From Morchella semilibera (lineage: Eukaryota > Ascomycota > Pezizomycetes > Pezizales > Morchellaceae): a DNA stretch of 64,000 nucleotides. The translations under genes and the position numbers were made by a program. Under the pieces are notes generated by a model. The model made no database searches, was not told the origin of the DNA, and was given only the letters and a program-made list of their open reading frames with translations. Every line of letters starts with the position of its first letter. Positions within the stretch are counted from its first letter, which is position 1. The stretch lies in NCBI GenBank assembly GCA_009192285.1, contig CM018606.1:1168081-1232080 (forward strand), given 5' to 3'. Below are positions 24,343 through 40,963 of this stretch, in pieces.

Positions 24343-26205
24343 ATGATGGCCTCGTATCCTCCACACCAGAACCAGCTGCAACAGCATCCAGGTATGCAGC
24401 AGGGTCCACAACAACATGTTCAAGGCCACCCAGGACAAGCAGCGCCTCATGGAATGCAGCAATTACACCCTCAAGCCCAAGCGTATGCTGCTCAGCAGGC
24501 CGCTCAGGCTGCTCAACAGCAACATCAGATGGCGCGTTAGTAGTCCCCAACATCTTATCCCACGTTATCTCAATTGGCGCGCGAGAACCGCGCTAGTGGA
24601 GCTCGCGACCAACCTTAAAGGTGGATTTGGGCTCAATTGAGGTGGCATAAAGGGCCCTCATTGTTAATGAATGACACTGACATGACGTATACAGTAGTAG
24701 CTGGATTACATCCAGGACAAGCACAGATGGCTCAGATACAGCAACAACAGCAGTTGTTGGTACAAGCACAACAACGGCAGCGACAACAACAAGCCCAACA
24801 GCAGCATGCGATGATGAACGGAATGGGTGTGGGTATGGGAAACCCGGGTATGATCTTTCATGGCCAGAACAACGGGTCTCCCCAAGTCCGCGGCGGTCTT
24901 CCTAACGGTTTATACACAGGCGGTCCGCCGGGAGGAGGCGTACCCGGTGCTAATATGGGGGGGTATGGTGGTGGAAATCCTCAAATGAGAGCAAATGTGA
25001 GTCTACCACCACATATCCAGCAACAACTGGCGCAGGCGCAAGCAGCCCAGCAACAGCAACAGCAGCAGCAGCAGCAGCAGCAGCAAATGGTTGCGCAACA
25101 GATAGCCATGAGCCAAGCAAATGCTGCCGCTCATTCTCAAGCTTCCCCGATGAACATGGCCCCACAGCCACAGATGGGTATGCAGGCCAATCTGGCACAA
25201 CAGCAACAGGCGGCACTAGCCCAAGCACGAGCTCAGCAGGCCCAGCAACAACCGTAAATCTCGCCCATTAGTTCTACTCAATTTATCAGATGCTGACTTT
25301 GTGGGCAGTCAATCTTTACGAGGTGCCTCTGTATTAAAACTACACCAATTCTGCAGCCACCTAGCTGCGTTTGATACCCCCCGTATTCCAAACGACATCA
25401 ACTATTGGCGAACATTCGTTCAAAACTTCTACTCGCCCGGCGGTGTAATGCGACAGGCACTCTGGAATAGCTCAACGCGGGAAACAAAGCAATTTGAGAT
25501 CACAACCCAAGTCCTAGCACGATACTACTTCACATTGTTCGAAAGTGGTGTAAGGAATGTACAGATTATGCTTGAAGGTACTCGGGAAACGCCGCTTCCA
25601 AACCAAGGCCATGTTGTGGAGTCCCCGAAAGCAAGTTTTATATATTGGTTCCAAAACGATTGCCACGTGAGTTACCCAAAATCCCGGACTCTTCGTTGCG
25701 CACTAACCATAGTTCCGGTGTTTTCAGTTGATTGCTACTGGAGTGTTGAAAGCGACTTTTAACCTTCACTCTCAGATGGAGGCATTGGATTTTCAGACCA
25801 ACGAACATACCGACTATGTGCCCCGATCAGTCGTGAGTGCGTTGGTATCCGCCAACGAGGATGCCCAAATAAAGTCATCACCTGGCAGCAAATCGTTAGG
25901 AAAGAGGCCATTGCAACGTCATGTGGATGTGCCTGAAACGCTGGTGGGCTCGTATGGGGTTCCTGACACTGTCTTTAGATGTTTGGAGGTACCGTAACTA
26001 TTTGAAACAATGTCTACGTAACTTGTACATTTAGCTTACGAGAGTAGCTCGCAGAAACAATATCTCAAATGCGCGACCTCTTCACCTATTCACAAGCGAA
26101 TGCGCATCTAACACCTAGTCAAGCTCTCCAAAATATTGTGAATCAACAGCACCAACAACAACAACATATAGCTCATCAGCAAGCGATACAGCAACAGGCA
26201 GCAAT

Positions 26206-26238
<33 letters not shown>

Positions 26239-26287
26239 GCAACAGCAGCAGCAGCAACAGCAGCAGCAGCAACAGCAGCAACAACAA

Positions 26288-26319
<32 letters not shown>

Positions 26320-26827
26320 AGCAGTGCACGCCTCAGCCCTCGCCCAGGGGCTTCAGCCACAGCAAGGGCACCCCGGCGGTCCTGGTGGCCCGGCCGGCAT
26401 TCCGCGTGGCCCTAACCAACAACAGCAGCACCAAATGATGGGCGGCCTCCCAATTAATATTACACGATCACCATCAGCGAATGAGATGCGAATGGCTGTG
26501 CCACCTTCACCGCATTTGGGTGTTGGAGGAGTGGGAGGAGGACCAGGCACAACTCCAAGTCCACATATTCAGGCCCCAGGGTTAGTAACCCAACATTCGC
26601 AGCAGGGTCATCCCACCAGCAACCCGAGCTCACAAACGAGCACGACAGTAGGAAGCGCGAACACATCCCCGAACCAACCGAGTAAGCGGCGGCGAGCCAG
26701 TACCACTAGCGAAGTAAAGCAAAACGAGGACGCAGTTGATCTCGGTGTCAATGGTACGGTCAATAATAAAGTTAAGCAGAGTCCACGGGTGGGCGGAAAT
26801 AAACGTGTCAAGACGAACGGATCATAA
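24343..26827 (+). CDS. ptaB: LIM-domain-binding (LDB/SEUSS-type) transcriptional cofactor, PtaB-like
   Basis: Proteins of this family are nuclear adaptors. In Aspergillus, PtaB partners the LUFS protein SomA to control adhesion, biofilm and development. Proposed exons: 24343-24535, 24695-25253, 25309-25666, 25728-25988, 26048-26827, about 716 residues. The LDB dimerisation region spans residues about 251-457: LRGASVLKLHQFCSHL, the aromatic block NYWRTFVQNFYSPGG, then the CLE / LAETISQMRDL junction across the last intron. Gln-rich tracts flank it, one of 38 unbroken Gln codons (26207-26320). Basic patches near the end (PSKRRRAS, NKRVK) could be nuclear signals. The second exon has three tandem acceptors (AG at 24694, 24697, 24700), all in frame. 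The last acceptor (26047) was chosen because the nearer cag at 26054 breaks the frame. Confidence 0.85.
26207..26320 (+). repeat. CAG/CAA polyglutamine tract
   Basis: These 114 bases encode 38 consecutive glutamines by mixed CAG and CAA codons inside the PtaB-like gene. The mixed codons suggest the tract is old or selected at the protein level and less slippage-prone than pure CAG. A shorter Gln tract lies near 25048-25085. Confidence 0.95.
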
Positions 26828-28699
26828 AAAGTATTTGAGTGGAGAACATTATGGGGTTCTGATTTATTGGGTGGGAACATTTATCGGTTTATACACTTCC
26901 CTTCTTGTTTCGTTTATCACTTTGACCTTTATTTGTGGCCCAGTGTGGGAGCATTGCGGAAAAAAAAAAGAAAAATAACGAATCGAACGGAATATTTCGG
27001 GTGAATGGGATTCAGCGATTTGGTGGCAGGACTTCAATTTTGGGATATTGGCCAGTCGTTTAACGGCGGCGAACACTCTTGGGCACTCGTAATCGGGGCA
27101 CTTCTAATTATTCCTTTTTCTTTATTTGCTCTTTTTTGGCACAGGTTTTGTCACGGTCATACGGACTTATTTCAATCAGGTTTTTTTTCTCCACTATATT
27201 TCTTGGACATTGTTTTTTTTTTCTATTATAAACCCCTTTCTTCGTTTCTTTTCTTTTTGTTTCTTTAGGGCTCTTGGATATCAAGTGGGGCGTTTTCAGT
27301 TGCCTATCTATTTCTATTTCCTCAGCTGTTCATTGAGTAAGGTTCCTGGTCCATAGTTCATGCTTACGTCTTGTTATTTGATGTGTTATGCATTGCCTTA
27401 ACTCATTACCTCCTTATACCTCAATTCAATTATCTACCCCTCTTCCACCTCTTCCACCTCTTCCGCCTCTTCCGCCTCTTCCACCTCTTCCATCTCTTCC
27501 ACCTCTTCCACCTCTTCCACATCCTCATTTTATTACCCAATCTTAGTTCTCAAATGATAGTTCGAGTAAGCCTTTCCATTTTTGCTGGATGACTTGTTTT
27601 GGGGGAGGGGTCATCAGTTATATTTTTTTTCCTCTGTTTTTTCCCCTTTCTTTCTCATTTTCTTTGTCTCGGTACATGGGCCTGATATTGTTATTTTATA
27701 AGGAAGCGATGATGGGGTGGTACGCGCGGTGTGAATGAATATAATATTCCGCCGTCCTACAGTTAGCTCCTAAACGTCAGATGAGATAACATTTTTTTAC
27801 AGGGCCATCAGGCAAAAATCCGAGAAGTGCTTCTTGACAGAGATTGAGGGGGGTACTTGCATACTGGAGTCTAAGGGTTTTCAGGTAATATGTTGTTTCT
27901 GCTGAGTGTTATACGGCCTAGGTAGAGCCCAAATCTCCTAATCTCACTCGAACTCCCCACTTAGATCAGTCCCACCCCTAAGCCCTCAGCCCTTAAGGCG
28001 GTGAATCCATGCTTGGCAACGGTACCAACCTCGAAATTTCTGACGAGAAAAACCCACGAACTGAGACCAACCATCAACCACCCGATATGCGCAATTAATG
28101 TAAGATACATCCCTGTCTCCTTTTTGTTGTTTACATAGCCATGCCTCACAGTTCCGAATGATGATCAATCACTTATATACTATTTTTCTGGTACCTCTTT
28201 ATCGAGGCCTGCGCATTCTTCTTCGGAAGAGTGTGTAGGTCGATGATAGTCCTGGACTTCTGACCAAACACCCTAATTCCCGCTTTTTTCATTTTCATCA
28301 ACACTTTCGATGGACTTTTTCGCTAATACTTTCAAAGCTTTGATCTAGGAAAACAAGCCACACCGTACAGACAGTGAGAAATTATACTAACTGAACTGGC
28401 ATCGACTCTCACCTAATCCGTAAATTTGGACGACCAATAGTTAAACTCAATAAATCCCATTTTCAAAAACTAAATCTCTCTTTAGTATATCCCCACGTGG
28501 CCAACATCTCAGTGACTAAATTCTCCGTACATGGTCTCAATTGAGAAATTCCTTTTCATTCTAAACGACTATATATCTCTTCTCGGCGCCATGATTTTTC
28601 TTATCGATATATAGTTGATTTGATGGGTATTCGTTACGTATCTGAAGATACGGCACCTTATGCAAGCTCATGAACAAGTCTTCTCGTATGCTCTAGAGC
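26828..28699. other. Convergent intergenic region with a 9-base tandem repeat
   Basis: This holds the 3' flank of the PtaB-like gene and of the small gene at 28700. It is T-rich, with T runs at 27180-27290. Roughly nine copies of a CTCTTCCAC-type 9-mer lie at about 27440-27520, with C/T and A/G variants. No coding sequence is supported. Confidence 0.4.
27440..27520. repeat. 9-base minisatellite (ctcttccac)n
   Basis: About nine near-perfect tandem copies of a 9-base unit with third-position-like variants (ttccacctc, ttccgcctc, ttccatctc). The period is a multiple of three, but neither strand carries a convincing gene. It lies in the 3' flank of the PtaB-like gene. Confidence 0.85.
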
Positions 28700-29167
28700 C
28701 TAGAACTTTCTCACGGGCTCACCACCTAAAGTACCCGCTACCTCTTCCCCAAGCTCCTCGCATTCTTCACAGCCATCACATTCACTCAAATGCTCCTCCA
28801 CATCCTTGTCAAACTTCAACCTAATCAACTCCTCAATCACCTCTACCCTCAACTCGTGCAGATTCTCCATCTGCTCCACGAAGGTCTTAAATAACAATAC
28901 TTTCTCCCATGGGGTCCTCTCAACATGCATACTTATAATCAATATCCTGGCCTCTTCTGCTTCCGAGGCGGAAATATAATGCCGAATGTTATATGCAGCA
29001 ATTTTATGCATTATTTGAACAAGCTCGGCGTATGGATTCTGGGGAGAGGTGTCACATACTAGGTTGGTAAGGGCATTATATTGTTTTCTCATGAAGGTGT
29101 CCTTGTAGGTGAGGCGCCGAATTTTCTGCGCGAGATGCATAATTATATGTGCGTTTTGATGGACCAT
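28700..29167 (-). CDS. Hypothetical 155-residue protein
   Basis: A single intronless frame of 155 codons from MVHQNAHIIMHLAQ to a stop at 28700. It is mostly helical in appearance, with Leu/Ile/Glu-rich segments (ENLHELRVEVIEELIRL) and a cysteine cluster near the C-terminus (CDGCEECEEL) that could bind metal or form disulfides. No signal peptide or membrane segment is seen. I do not recognise the family. It is divergent from the acetyltransferase gene that starts 828 bases away. Balanced composition and length make a real gene likelier than chance, but there is no homology support. Confidence 0.5.
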   Translation of the reverse strand: MVHQNAHIIMHLAQKIRRLTYKDTFMRKQYNALTNLVCDTSPQNPYAELVQIMHKIAAYNIRHYISASEAEEARILIISMHVERTPWEKVLLFKTFVEQMENLHELRVEVIEELIRLKFDKDVEEHLSECDGCEECEELGEEVAGTLGGEPVRKF

Positions 29168-29994
29168 GTTGAAGGTATTTTATGCCTGGTGATGTTTATA
29201 AGCTCGGTGTTTACTTTAGCAGTATCTACCATATCTCCTCCATATATATAGGGTGGCGTGTCTCTAAGAAACCATCATCAGAAAATCTTGAAAGATAAGT
29301 TTTTATCAAGATGGGTAGTTGGGGTTTATGAATCGTTTTTACTTCTTCTTGAACAACTATGTACTTTACATGAAATATCGCATGGTTTCTACTATTGGGA
29401 TCCATCTATAATAGACGAATCCTTCCTCCCTCAGGTTCTACACAGGTAATCAGCCAGTACATTTATATGTAATCGTCGTACCCTGCAGGCTTATATGGTC
29501 GCCTTTATAATCAAAACATAAAAATAAGGTAAGCGGTAATATAACCCTTGTACTTTCGGTCATATCAATGTCTGAGTCATGTCAATCAGGGGATTATTGT
29601 AATAAGTAGAGGAATCGCCTTGTGTGAAGGCGAGTTTGGACCCACGATAACTATGGCTATAGATAGGTGTTCGGGGGAATGAATAATCTATATTCTTTAA
29701 CTTCTGCTTATTCAAATAATCTGCCAAGAAAATAATTAGCTCGAGAGGTGATTATTTTTCTCTCCCTTCTTCTCTTCAACTACAGCGAGCTTCTCAACTG
29801 TGAAATCGCCACATTGCGACGATGTACTGATATGAGATTATCCTCAAGTTCTGCTTATTTGAATTATTTCACCCACCCATTGATAATCGACACTTTGGAA
29901 TAATCCATCAATATAATCCGTACCGGTCCGAACGGGCCCCAAGTTCCAAAATAGCATCAAGATAAATTTACAAAACAGAGAATACCCCAGAGCC
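29168..29994. other. Divergent intergenic region
   Basis: AT-rich spacer between the small hypothetical gene and the acetyltransferase gene. It should hold both promoters. A TATA-like stretch (atatatatag, 29241-29250) lies about 75 bases upstream of the hypothetical gene. No further gene is seen. Confidence 0.35.
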
Positions 29995-30627
29995 ATGGCC
30001 GAACCCCTCCAATCACCCCCGGTTATAAGGACCTTACGTCTCGATTTCCGCCTCATTGAAGAGTCGTGCCTCGATGATTTCCATGCCATCTGGAGCAACC
30101 CATCTGTAGCTAAGTGGTCGTGGGTACTCTCCGTGATTAATCCTTTCCGAGCTTCAAATTACTAAGAGTAACCTAGAACACGTGGAACCTCTCGTTCTCT
30201 TGAGCAGAGTAGAGCCCTCATGAGCGGGGTATTCTTCGACGCAGAAAAGCCCAAGCATCTCAATTACGGAGTTGTAGTCCGAGATTCCGGCCCCAAAACA
30301 ACAGCTAATGGCACCATGATTGGTATTATTGGAGTCACTTCCCTTCTCTCTCTAGACACGGTTGAGATAGGCTATATCTTCAATCAGTCTTTCTGGGGTC
30401 AGGGATACGCAAGCGAAGCGCTTTATGCATACATAGAAGCATATTGGGGTTATGCTCAGGCTATCAATTTTATTGTAGCAAAGGTAGACTCATTGAATAT
30501 GAGTAGTATTAGGGTCCTTGAGAAGTGTGGGTTTAGGGTTGTGGAGCGCTTGGTAGGAGAGGTAGTGTTGCCAGATCTGGGGAGGAGGGATACAGTTGTG
30601 ATGAAGCTAGATAGACCGCGATTATGA
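29995..30627 (+). CDS. GNAT-family N-acetyltransferase (RimJ/RimL-like)
   Basis: GNAT enzymes transfer acetyl from acetyl-CoA to an amine; this subtype resembles ribosomal-protein alanine acetyltransferases and related small-substrate enzymes. Exons 29995-30119 and 30177-30627 give 191 residues, normal for the family. The N-terminal strand and helix (VIRTLRLDFRLIEESCLDDF), the SNPSVAKWS motif and the central strand (IGIIGVTSLLSLDTVEIGY) lead to the acetyl-CoA loop region SFWGQGYASEAL, then a helix and strand (SMNMSS-like SLNMSSIRVLEKCGF) typical of RimJ-type proteins. The intron uses a GTGGGT donor, weaker than usual, but this choice alone restores the WST/RSLEQSR continuity; other junctions give stops or lose conserved sequence. 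Confidence 0.85.
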
Positions 30628-31178
30628 GTAGCCTGAGGGTGGTCCGGTTAATCTAAATCAAACCTATTAGAAAAAGTAGGAGCTGATTGGCTAGGGCTAT
30701 CTATGAGCGCTGTTGGAAGGATGTACCAAGGCTGCAATGACGACATGGTACACTAGGTGTTATGGGTATTAAGGTACCATTATTGTAACCAACTTAAGCA
30801 ATCAAGTCTCGCACCCTTCACTGTCGGGTCACTGACATCCTCGTAGGTCTAGGTCCCAACACGGGACTTAGATGTTTGGTTAACGAGTGATCTCCGGTGA
30901 TGGGCATTAAATCATTCAAGATTTTTTTATCCTCTAGCAATTCAAAACACCCCTGTGAAAGTAATAGAAGGCGTGTCGTGTCTGCTTCGGTGAGACCCTT
31001 CTTCAAAATTCACCCCCTCAACCGCGTATTTCCAGATAGACCAAATTATTGGTGAAATTATCATTGGTTATGTTATTAATCTATGTATTCCCAAACGAAG
31101 AGAAGAACACCACCCCGAAATTATATGTTGTTATCCGAACGGCCCCAGAAGAAATGAAAATTTCAAACCCAGTCTCGT
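30628..31178. other. Convergent intergenic region
   Basis: Spacer between the 3' ends of the acetyltransferase and kinase genes. No gene or clear repeat is visible. Confidence 0.35.
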
Positions 31179-35777
<4,599 letters not shown>

Positions 35778-37079
35778 TGTGGTTTAGTTAAGGGACAGCA
35801 GGATGGGGTGCGGCAGCTGAGAGAAGAAATGTGACCGTAACTGAACTTAAATCGACTTTTTTGCTATCGCGACCGGTAATAGTGTATCGAGAGAGCGGGT
35901 TCGTACTGCCCAGGTGGCTCTTGTTGTAGGTCGCCTGAGTCTTGTGCCGTAGATACGATGACAGTCTAGTGAGGAAACCGAAAAAAGATGCTTTCTTGGC
36001 TTGAGCCTCTTCGCCAAGAGTGTGTCGGCCAAAAAAAAAAAACAGCATAAATTGGCTGTTTCCCTCACACTCCTCTTCTTTCGCCATCATCAGTAGAGGT
36101 TATGAAAATAACCATGAGAGCTCCGCCATAGTGCGGCTTGCTGAGTGTTGCCCTTTTCTCTGTGGGCTTCGTTCCGTTCCCGGCCCTCTCGATTGAGCTC
36201 CGTCTCTTTCTCAATCAGCTCCTTCGATCCATGAGGGCTCTGATGAGAGAGAGACGGTACATGCGTAAAATTTTTTTTATTTTGTGATGATCTGGAACCA
36301 GGGCAACCGTCCTGTGTAAATATTTTTATATAAAAATAAAAAATTTTAAATACTTAAAACTCTTCTTGTGCGTTTACTTGACTTTACTTGACTTCGTGAT
36401 GTGATTCTCTGACGGGAAAAAAAAACCACGGCTTGGCGGTAAAACATGAAGAAAAGTATCACCATAAATCACTCGAGCTTTGTCCGAATCCGGAAAGTGT
36501 GTGAAGTCGGGAAGACAGAGAGTACAAGGCAAACCGATAAAACTAATACATGAATAGAATTCTCATAATAAGTATCTCTGTTTTCCCTTGAATTCGTATC
36601 CGACGTTTTTAGTCCTGTGAGAACCATGCCCGGCCCCGTGAAGAGGTCAACATAGGAAGTCGTCTCGAACCAATCCCAATTAGGCCTAGTGCCGTTGTTG
36701 AGAGAAAATTAAGATCGAAGTAAACTCTTCAAGCCTGTGTTAAGCGTATGCACATCACATCATGCACATGGTTAGAATATATGTATAATCATGTAATTTC
36801 TAATAATATATATACGTATAATCATAACTCTTTTAAATTCACTGCTATTGAAAACGAAATCTCTGAAATCGCATTGCCGCTCGTCTACGTCCTTTAGTGT
36901 ACACCGAACCAAGAGATAAGTATTTAGTTAATTATGAAAAACACTTGAGCACTATGAGAAAGAGGGTTAAAAAAGGAAAGAAAAAAAGAAAAAAAGAAAA
37001 GACTGTAGCATGCGAGTAGTCATTAGAAACAACAAGCACCCTAAACATACCATATGCCCATGGAATTAAATAAAGCCGC
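35778..37079. other. Intergenic region, PRP43 promoter and CWC2 3' flank
   Basis: No gene is recognised. Short frames at 35788-36090 lack domain features. 36290-36360 and 36760-36850 are AT-rich; an A-rich purine run at 36960-37000 is probably in the CWC2 3' flank. Confidence 0.35.
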
Positions 37080-38353
37080 TCAATCACTATCACTTCCATA
37101 GTCCACCAAAGACAACCCAGTTGCAGTGTTCTCTGGCCTTGTTGTGACTCTAGCTCCGCTTTGCTGGAACCCTTTGAGTGCCGCCACAATATCATTCGAT
37201 ATGATCCCCCCTTCCGCTTTCTTCTCCGAAGCCATTCCATGCGTGCCCTGCTCGATCATTAAAGTATTTTCACCCCCCTCCACCGTACGGCCTGCGGGAT
37301 TTACCGCATCAGGGCCGCGAGCATACCAAATCTCCTCTGGAACCTCATATCCTCTAAGGCCAAACGATCCTTCAATCCTTCTCTTTTTCGCAGCACCCTT
37401 ATCCTTACCTTCAAGCTCGGCAACAAATTCGGCAGGAAGGGCGTGCCGGATGGCTGCAGCGGCTTGTTCCTCAATACGGCGTTTATCGCGGGCTTGTGCC
37501 ATAGGATTCGGATCGTTGGTCGCCCAGCGGACATTGAGGATTTCGTTATGATCTAGAGACTGATGAGCCATGGCCTCTTTCGCAAATTGGGCGTTTGCTT
37601 CGTTGGTATAGGTTACAAAGCCAACACCTCGAGAGTTCAATACTCGGACTAAATCAGGAGCCGTTAGTATTGAACTATAGGAATAAACATGAACATAAAC
37701 ATAGAAGGAGGGGGCAGCGGCTCACTTCTCTCGATTTGGCCCCACTCAGCAAAATGTCGGGCAACAACCTCTTCAATGTCGTCGCTGACATGAATTCTGC
37801 CCACATAAAGCGTATGATTTTGCCTCATGAAACTCCCGACACCACCCATATCATCTCTATAGTCGCTATGTTTATCCCTTCCAAAACAATCCACGTTTGG
37901 ATTGAAGAGATCCGTGACTGCAGGAAGCCTGTGTAAGTATTCACATTCTTGACCTCTTGGACAAAGTCCCCTGGCAAAGAATAGACAGAAGTAGCTCCCA
38001 GGTACTTTATCGGCCTTTGTGTATCCAGAATCTCTAGCAACATTGCAGCGACCCTCAGCATGTGATTTCGAGATGTACTTGTCCTCGCGGTCGCCCCCTG
38101 ACCATTTGTTGTACCAGATGTTGAAGACGGTTCCTGTTTGGTCTGGAATCGCACCGCCTTTGAAGGTAGCAGGGTCGACCTGGGCTCGAGCTGGTCGGCG
38201 CTTCTTCTTTGTAGACTTTTTCGGTTTCGCAAGGGCTGAAGAGTCTGTATTTTCGACCAGAGCGCTGTTCTCTGCATGTACCAAAGGAAGTTCGCTGGAT
38301 CCAGGCTGAATCGAGGGCGCGCCCTCGGCGGCGGGTGAGTTTGGTAAGGACAT
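37080..38353 (-). CDS. CWC2: Pre-mRNA-splicing factor CWC2
   Basis: CWC2 is a subunit of the NineTeen complex that contacts U6 snRNA and helps form the catalytic spliceosome. Exons 38353-37726 and 37648-37080 give 398 residues; the 77-base intron splits the RRM between AEWGQIER and IRVLNSRG. In order: a Lys/Arg-rich tail (KPKKSTKKKRRPARAQ), the Torus segment (FNIWYNKWSGGDRED), a CCCH zinc finger (CLFFARGLCPRGQECEYLH), a linker, then the RRM (HTLYVGRIHVSDDIEE and GVGFVTYTNEANAQFA) and the conserved LNVRWATNDPNP segment. The acidic end DYGSDSD is typical. The stop and frame are clean. Confidence 0.95.
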
Positions 38354-39743
38354 ATGTATTTAGGTGTGATTCTTAATGGGGGATTATTTGCTGTCTTGTC
38401 TATGCTTATGCTTCTCCAGTGCGATCCTTTTGTTAAATTGGTTGTGGGAGGGAAGTCGGGAAATACATGTAGATGTCTATCTAGCCCGGCAACCACCCTA
38501 TTTTTTAGGTGCGATTGCTGCGCACGCGTATTAATATTCTTGGTGGTCACTTGAGTACACCTACTGCTCACGGCCACTAACCGCCATCTGCCGCCATCTG
38601 CCGCCCTACCACTAACATATCCTCAGCGATATGGGACGAGTTCACCGCAAATAGGATAACTATTTCAAGGATAACTTAATATGAGACAACTTATCTTTTC
38701 CAATTGTACCGTAGGGTTTAGTAACAGGACAAGCGTCAAAACAAAGCACTTTTGAACCACCTGTTAAAATAGGAGAAAATATTAATGATTATAACGGCTC
38801 CAAACACCATATTAGATCTTTTCTAAACTGAACAAACTCAACTCGATGGAGCAGTAAACTACAGTACCAAGAAGGGAGATGTAGTAGATACCATAGCAAT
38901 ACGGCACCGCGAAAAACTTCGAAATTTTAGCCATTATACTATAGCAATGCTGTAGCAATACCGCAGTGTCAAGATAAGGTACCGCAGTGAAATCACAACT
39001 GTAATTTTTCTCATATAACCACGGGTTTATTGTGGTTACTTCCGGTAGTCACGTGACAAACCGGCTCACAATTACAACCCACGTGATCTACAAGATGGAA
39101 GCCAAGTCTTGTCTTTGATATGGCGCCCGTCCCTAGGAGCACACCTCGAGTGAAATAATCTTGGCGGCGATAAATCCATAAACTAGCCTACTCCTCAACA
39201 GTAACACATATTTTTCAAGAAACAAAACTATATTCGCCTAGGCCTATATTATCTTTATGAGATTTTTAATTCTTTGGGTCGTGGTGAAAAGCCTTGGGGA
39301 TTTGAAACGAGGTGTGGGTTTTAGACTCTGGGCGCCATACTTTCGCATTTGTGTTTCTCATCTCCAGATGGCTCAGGCTTGTTTTTGGAGAGTCACGTTC
39401 AATATAAGCCCAACCAGAGCCTAGTTCGAGACAACGAAGTCCTTATGTTCAATACCACTTTGTAGTTATCGTTTACCAGATGTATAATTAAATGTGTTTA
39501 GACAAAATGGGTTTCGCTGGTAGCTGACATCCTAATCACAGTGGAAGTGATAGTGCACGCACCCAATCCCACCCAAGTCCAGTAATAGCCGGATGCAGCA
39601 CCATAATTGGAGTGACATGATATGACCTGAGGAATTTAACACATCAACACAATCAGGATTAGTATTGGATTTCGCTCTAATAGGTATCACAGAAACTTTT
39701 TCTATCACTAAAAGGAAAGAAAAGGCCAAACAGTTTGTCCGAT
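38354..39743. other. Intergenic region with short repeats
   Basis: No gene is recognised. A ccgccatctg unit is repeated at 38581-38606, and an agcaata(c/t)(c/g)-type motif recurs at 38895-38990. AT-rich with scattered stops. It holds the CWC2 promoter and the HOM2 3' flank. Confidence 0.35.
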
Positions 39744-40963
39744 TTAAATCAAACCCTTCACCACTGCTACCTCAGCGTTCAGTATTGAGGATCCCGCGGC
39801 ACCAATAACCGTGTTGTGGCTTAGTGCAACAAACTTGATATCCAGCACATTATCGGGCCTGATCCTACCCACCGAGACTGAATAACCACCCTCAGTATTA
39901 CGGTCTAACCTTGGCTGTGGCCGATCCTGCTCCTCCATTACCACGATGGCCTGCTTGGGCGCACTTGGACACCCAAGTGTCTGTGCCTCACAGGTGTACT
40001 CCCGGAGCGCTGCCTTGATTTCCTCGACCGTTGGAGGCGGTTGCTGGGCAAAACGTACAGATACACACGCAGTGTGTCCGTCCATAACAGCGACACGGTT
40101 ACACTGCGCCGAAACGGCAACGGAACTGAGGAGGTCGAAGCCATTTGCTTCAGCATTGACAGCACCGAGGATCTTCCCGGTCTCCCACTCAATTTTCTCC
40201 TCCTCGCCGCCAATGTATGGGACAACGTTGTCAAGGATGTCCATTGACGGGACACCGGGGTATCCGCCGCCGGAAATGGCCTGGAGGGTGGTGACAGTGA
40301 CGGCAGTGATACCGCCGAACTTATCGTGGAGGGCCTTGAGGGGGACAACGAGACCAGTGGTGGAGCAGTTGGCATTGGTAACCATGAAGCCTTTGTCGAG
40401 CTTGTGATGGGCACGCTGGGCCGGGACCACCGAGAAGTGGTCGGTGTTTACGAGGGGAACCATGAGGGGAGTCATGGGCTCACGGCGGTAGTTTTTGGCA
40501 TTGGAGAAGACAACAAGGTTGTTCGCGAGGAATTCGGCCTCTATTGAGCATCTTTATATGAGTCACCTTATTCGTGTTTTTCCTGACATGAGTCTGGGGG
40601 GTGTACCAATTTCACCAGCAAAGTCTGCGTCCAGGCCTGAGAAGACTACATCGCAGTCTGCAAACTCTGATGCTTTGCACTCCTTGATAATCATATCCTT
40701 GACGCCGGTGGGCATGAGTTGTGCCTGCTTCCACTTTGTGGCATCATTGTACCTCTTCCCAGCCGAACGATGCGAGGCGCCAACAGCGTGGAGAACAAAG
40801 TACGGATGCTCAGAGAGCAGAAGAATGAAACGCTGACCGACGGAACCGGTGCATCCAAGAACACCTATCTCCAGCTGTGAGTCAATTGCGAATTACAATG
40901 AGTATTCAGAAGGGATGGTTGTATCGTACCGCACTTCTTCTTTGTCTGGGGAACAGTAGACAT
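39744..40963 (-). CDS. HOM2: Aspartate-semialdehyde dehydrogenase
   Basis: This enzyme reduces beta-aspartyl phosphate to aspartate semialdehyde with NADPH, the branch point toward threonine, methionine and isoleucine in fungi. Exons 40963-40930, 40864-40607 and 40540-39744 give 362 residues, matching the family. The nucleotide-binding loop is [13 protein letters not shown], its first glycine codon split by intron 1. The catalytic cysteine lies in [13 protein letters not shown]; downstream are [15 protein letters not shown] and the substrate/His region [18 protein letters not shown]. In intron 1 the acceptor at 40865 is used rather than the earlier cag at 40874, which would break the conserved glycine loop. 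No damage seen. Confidence 0.95.
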
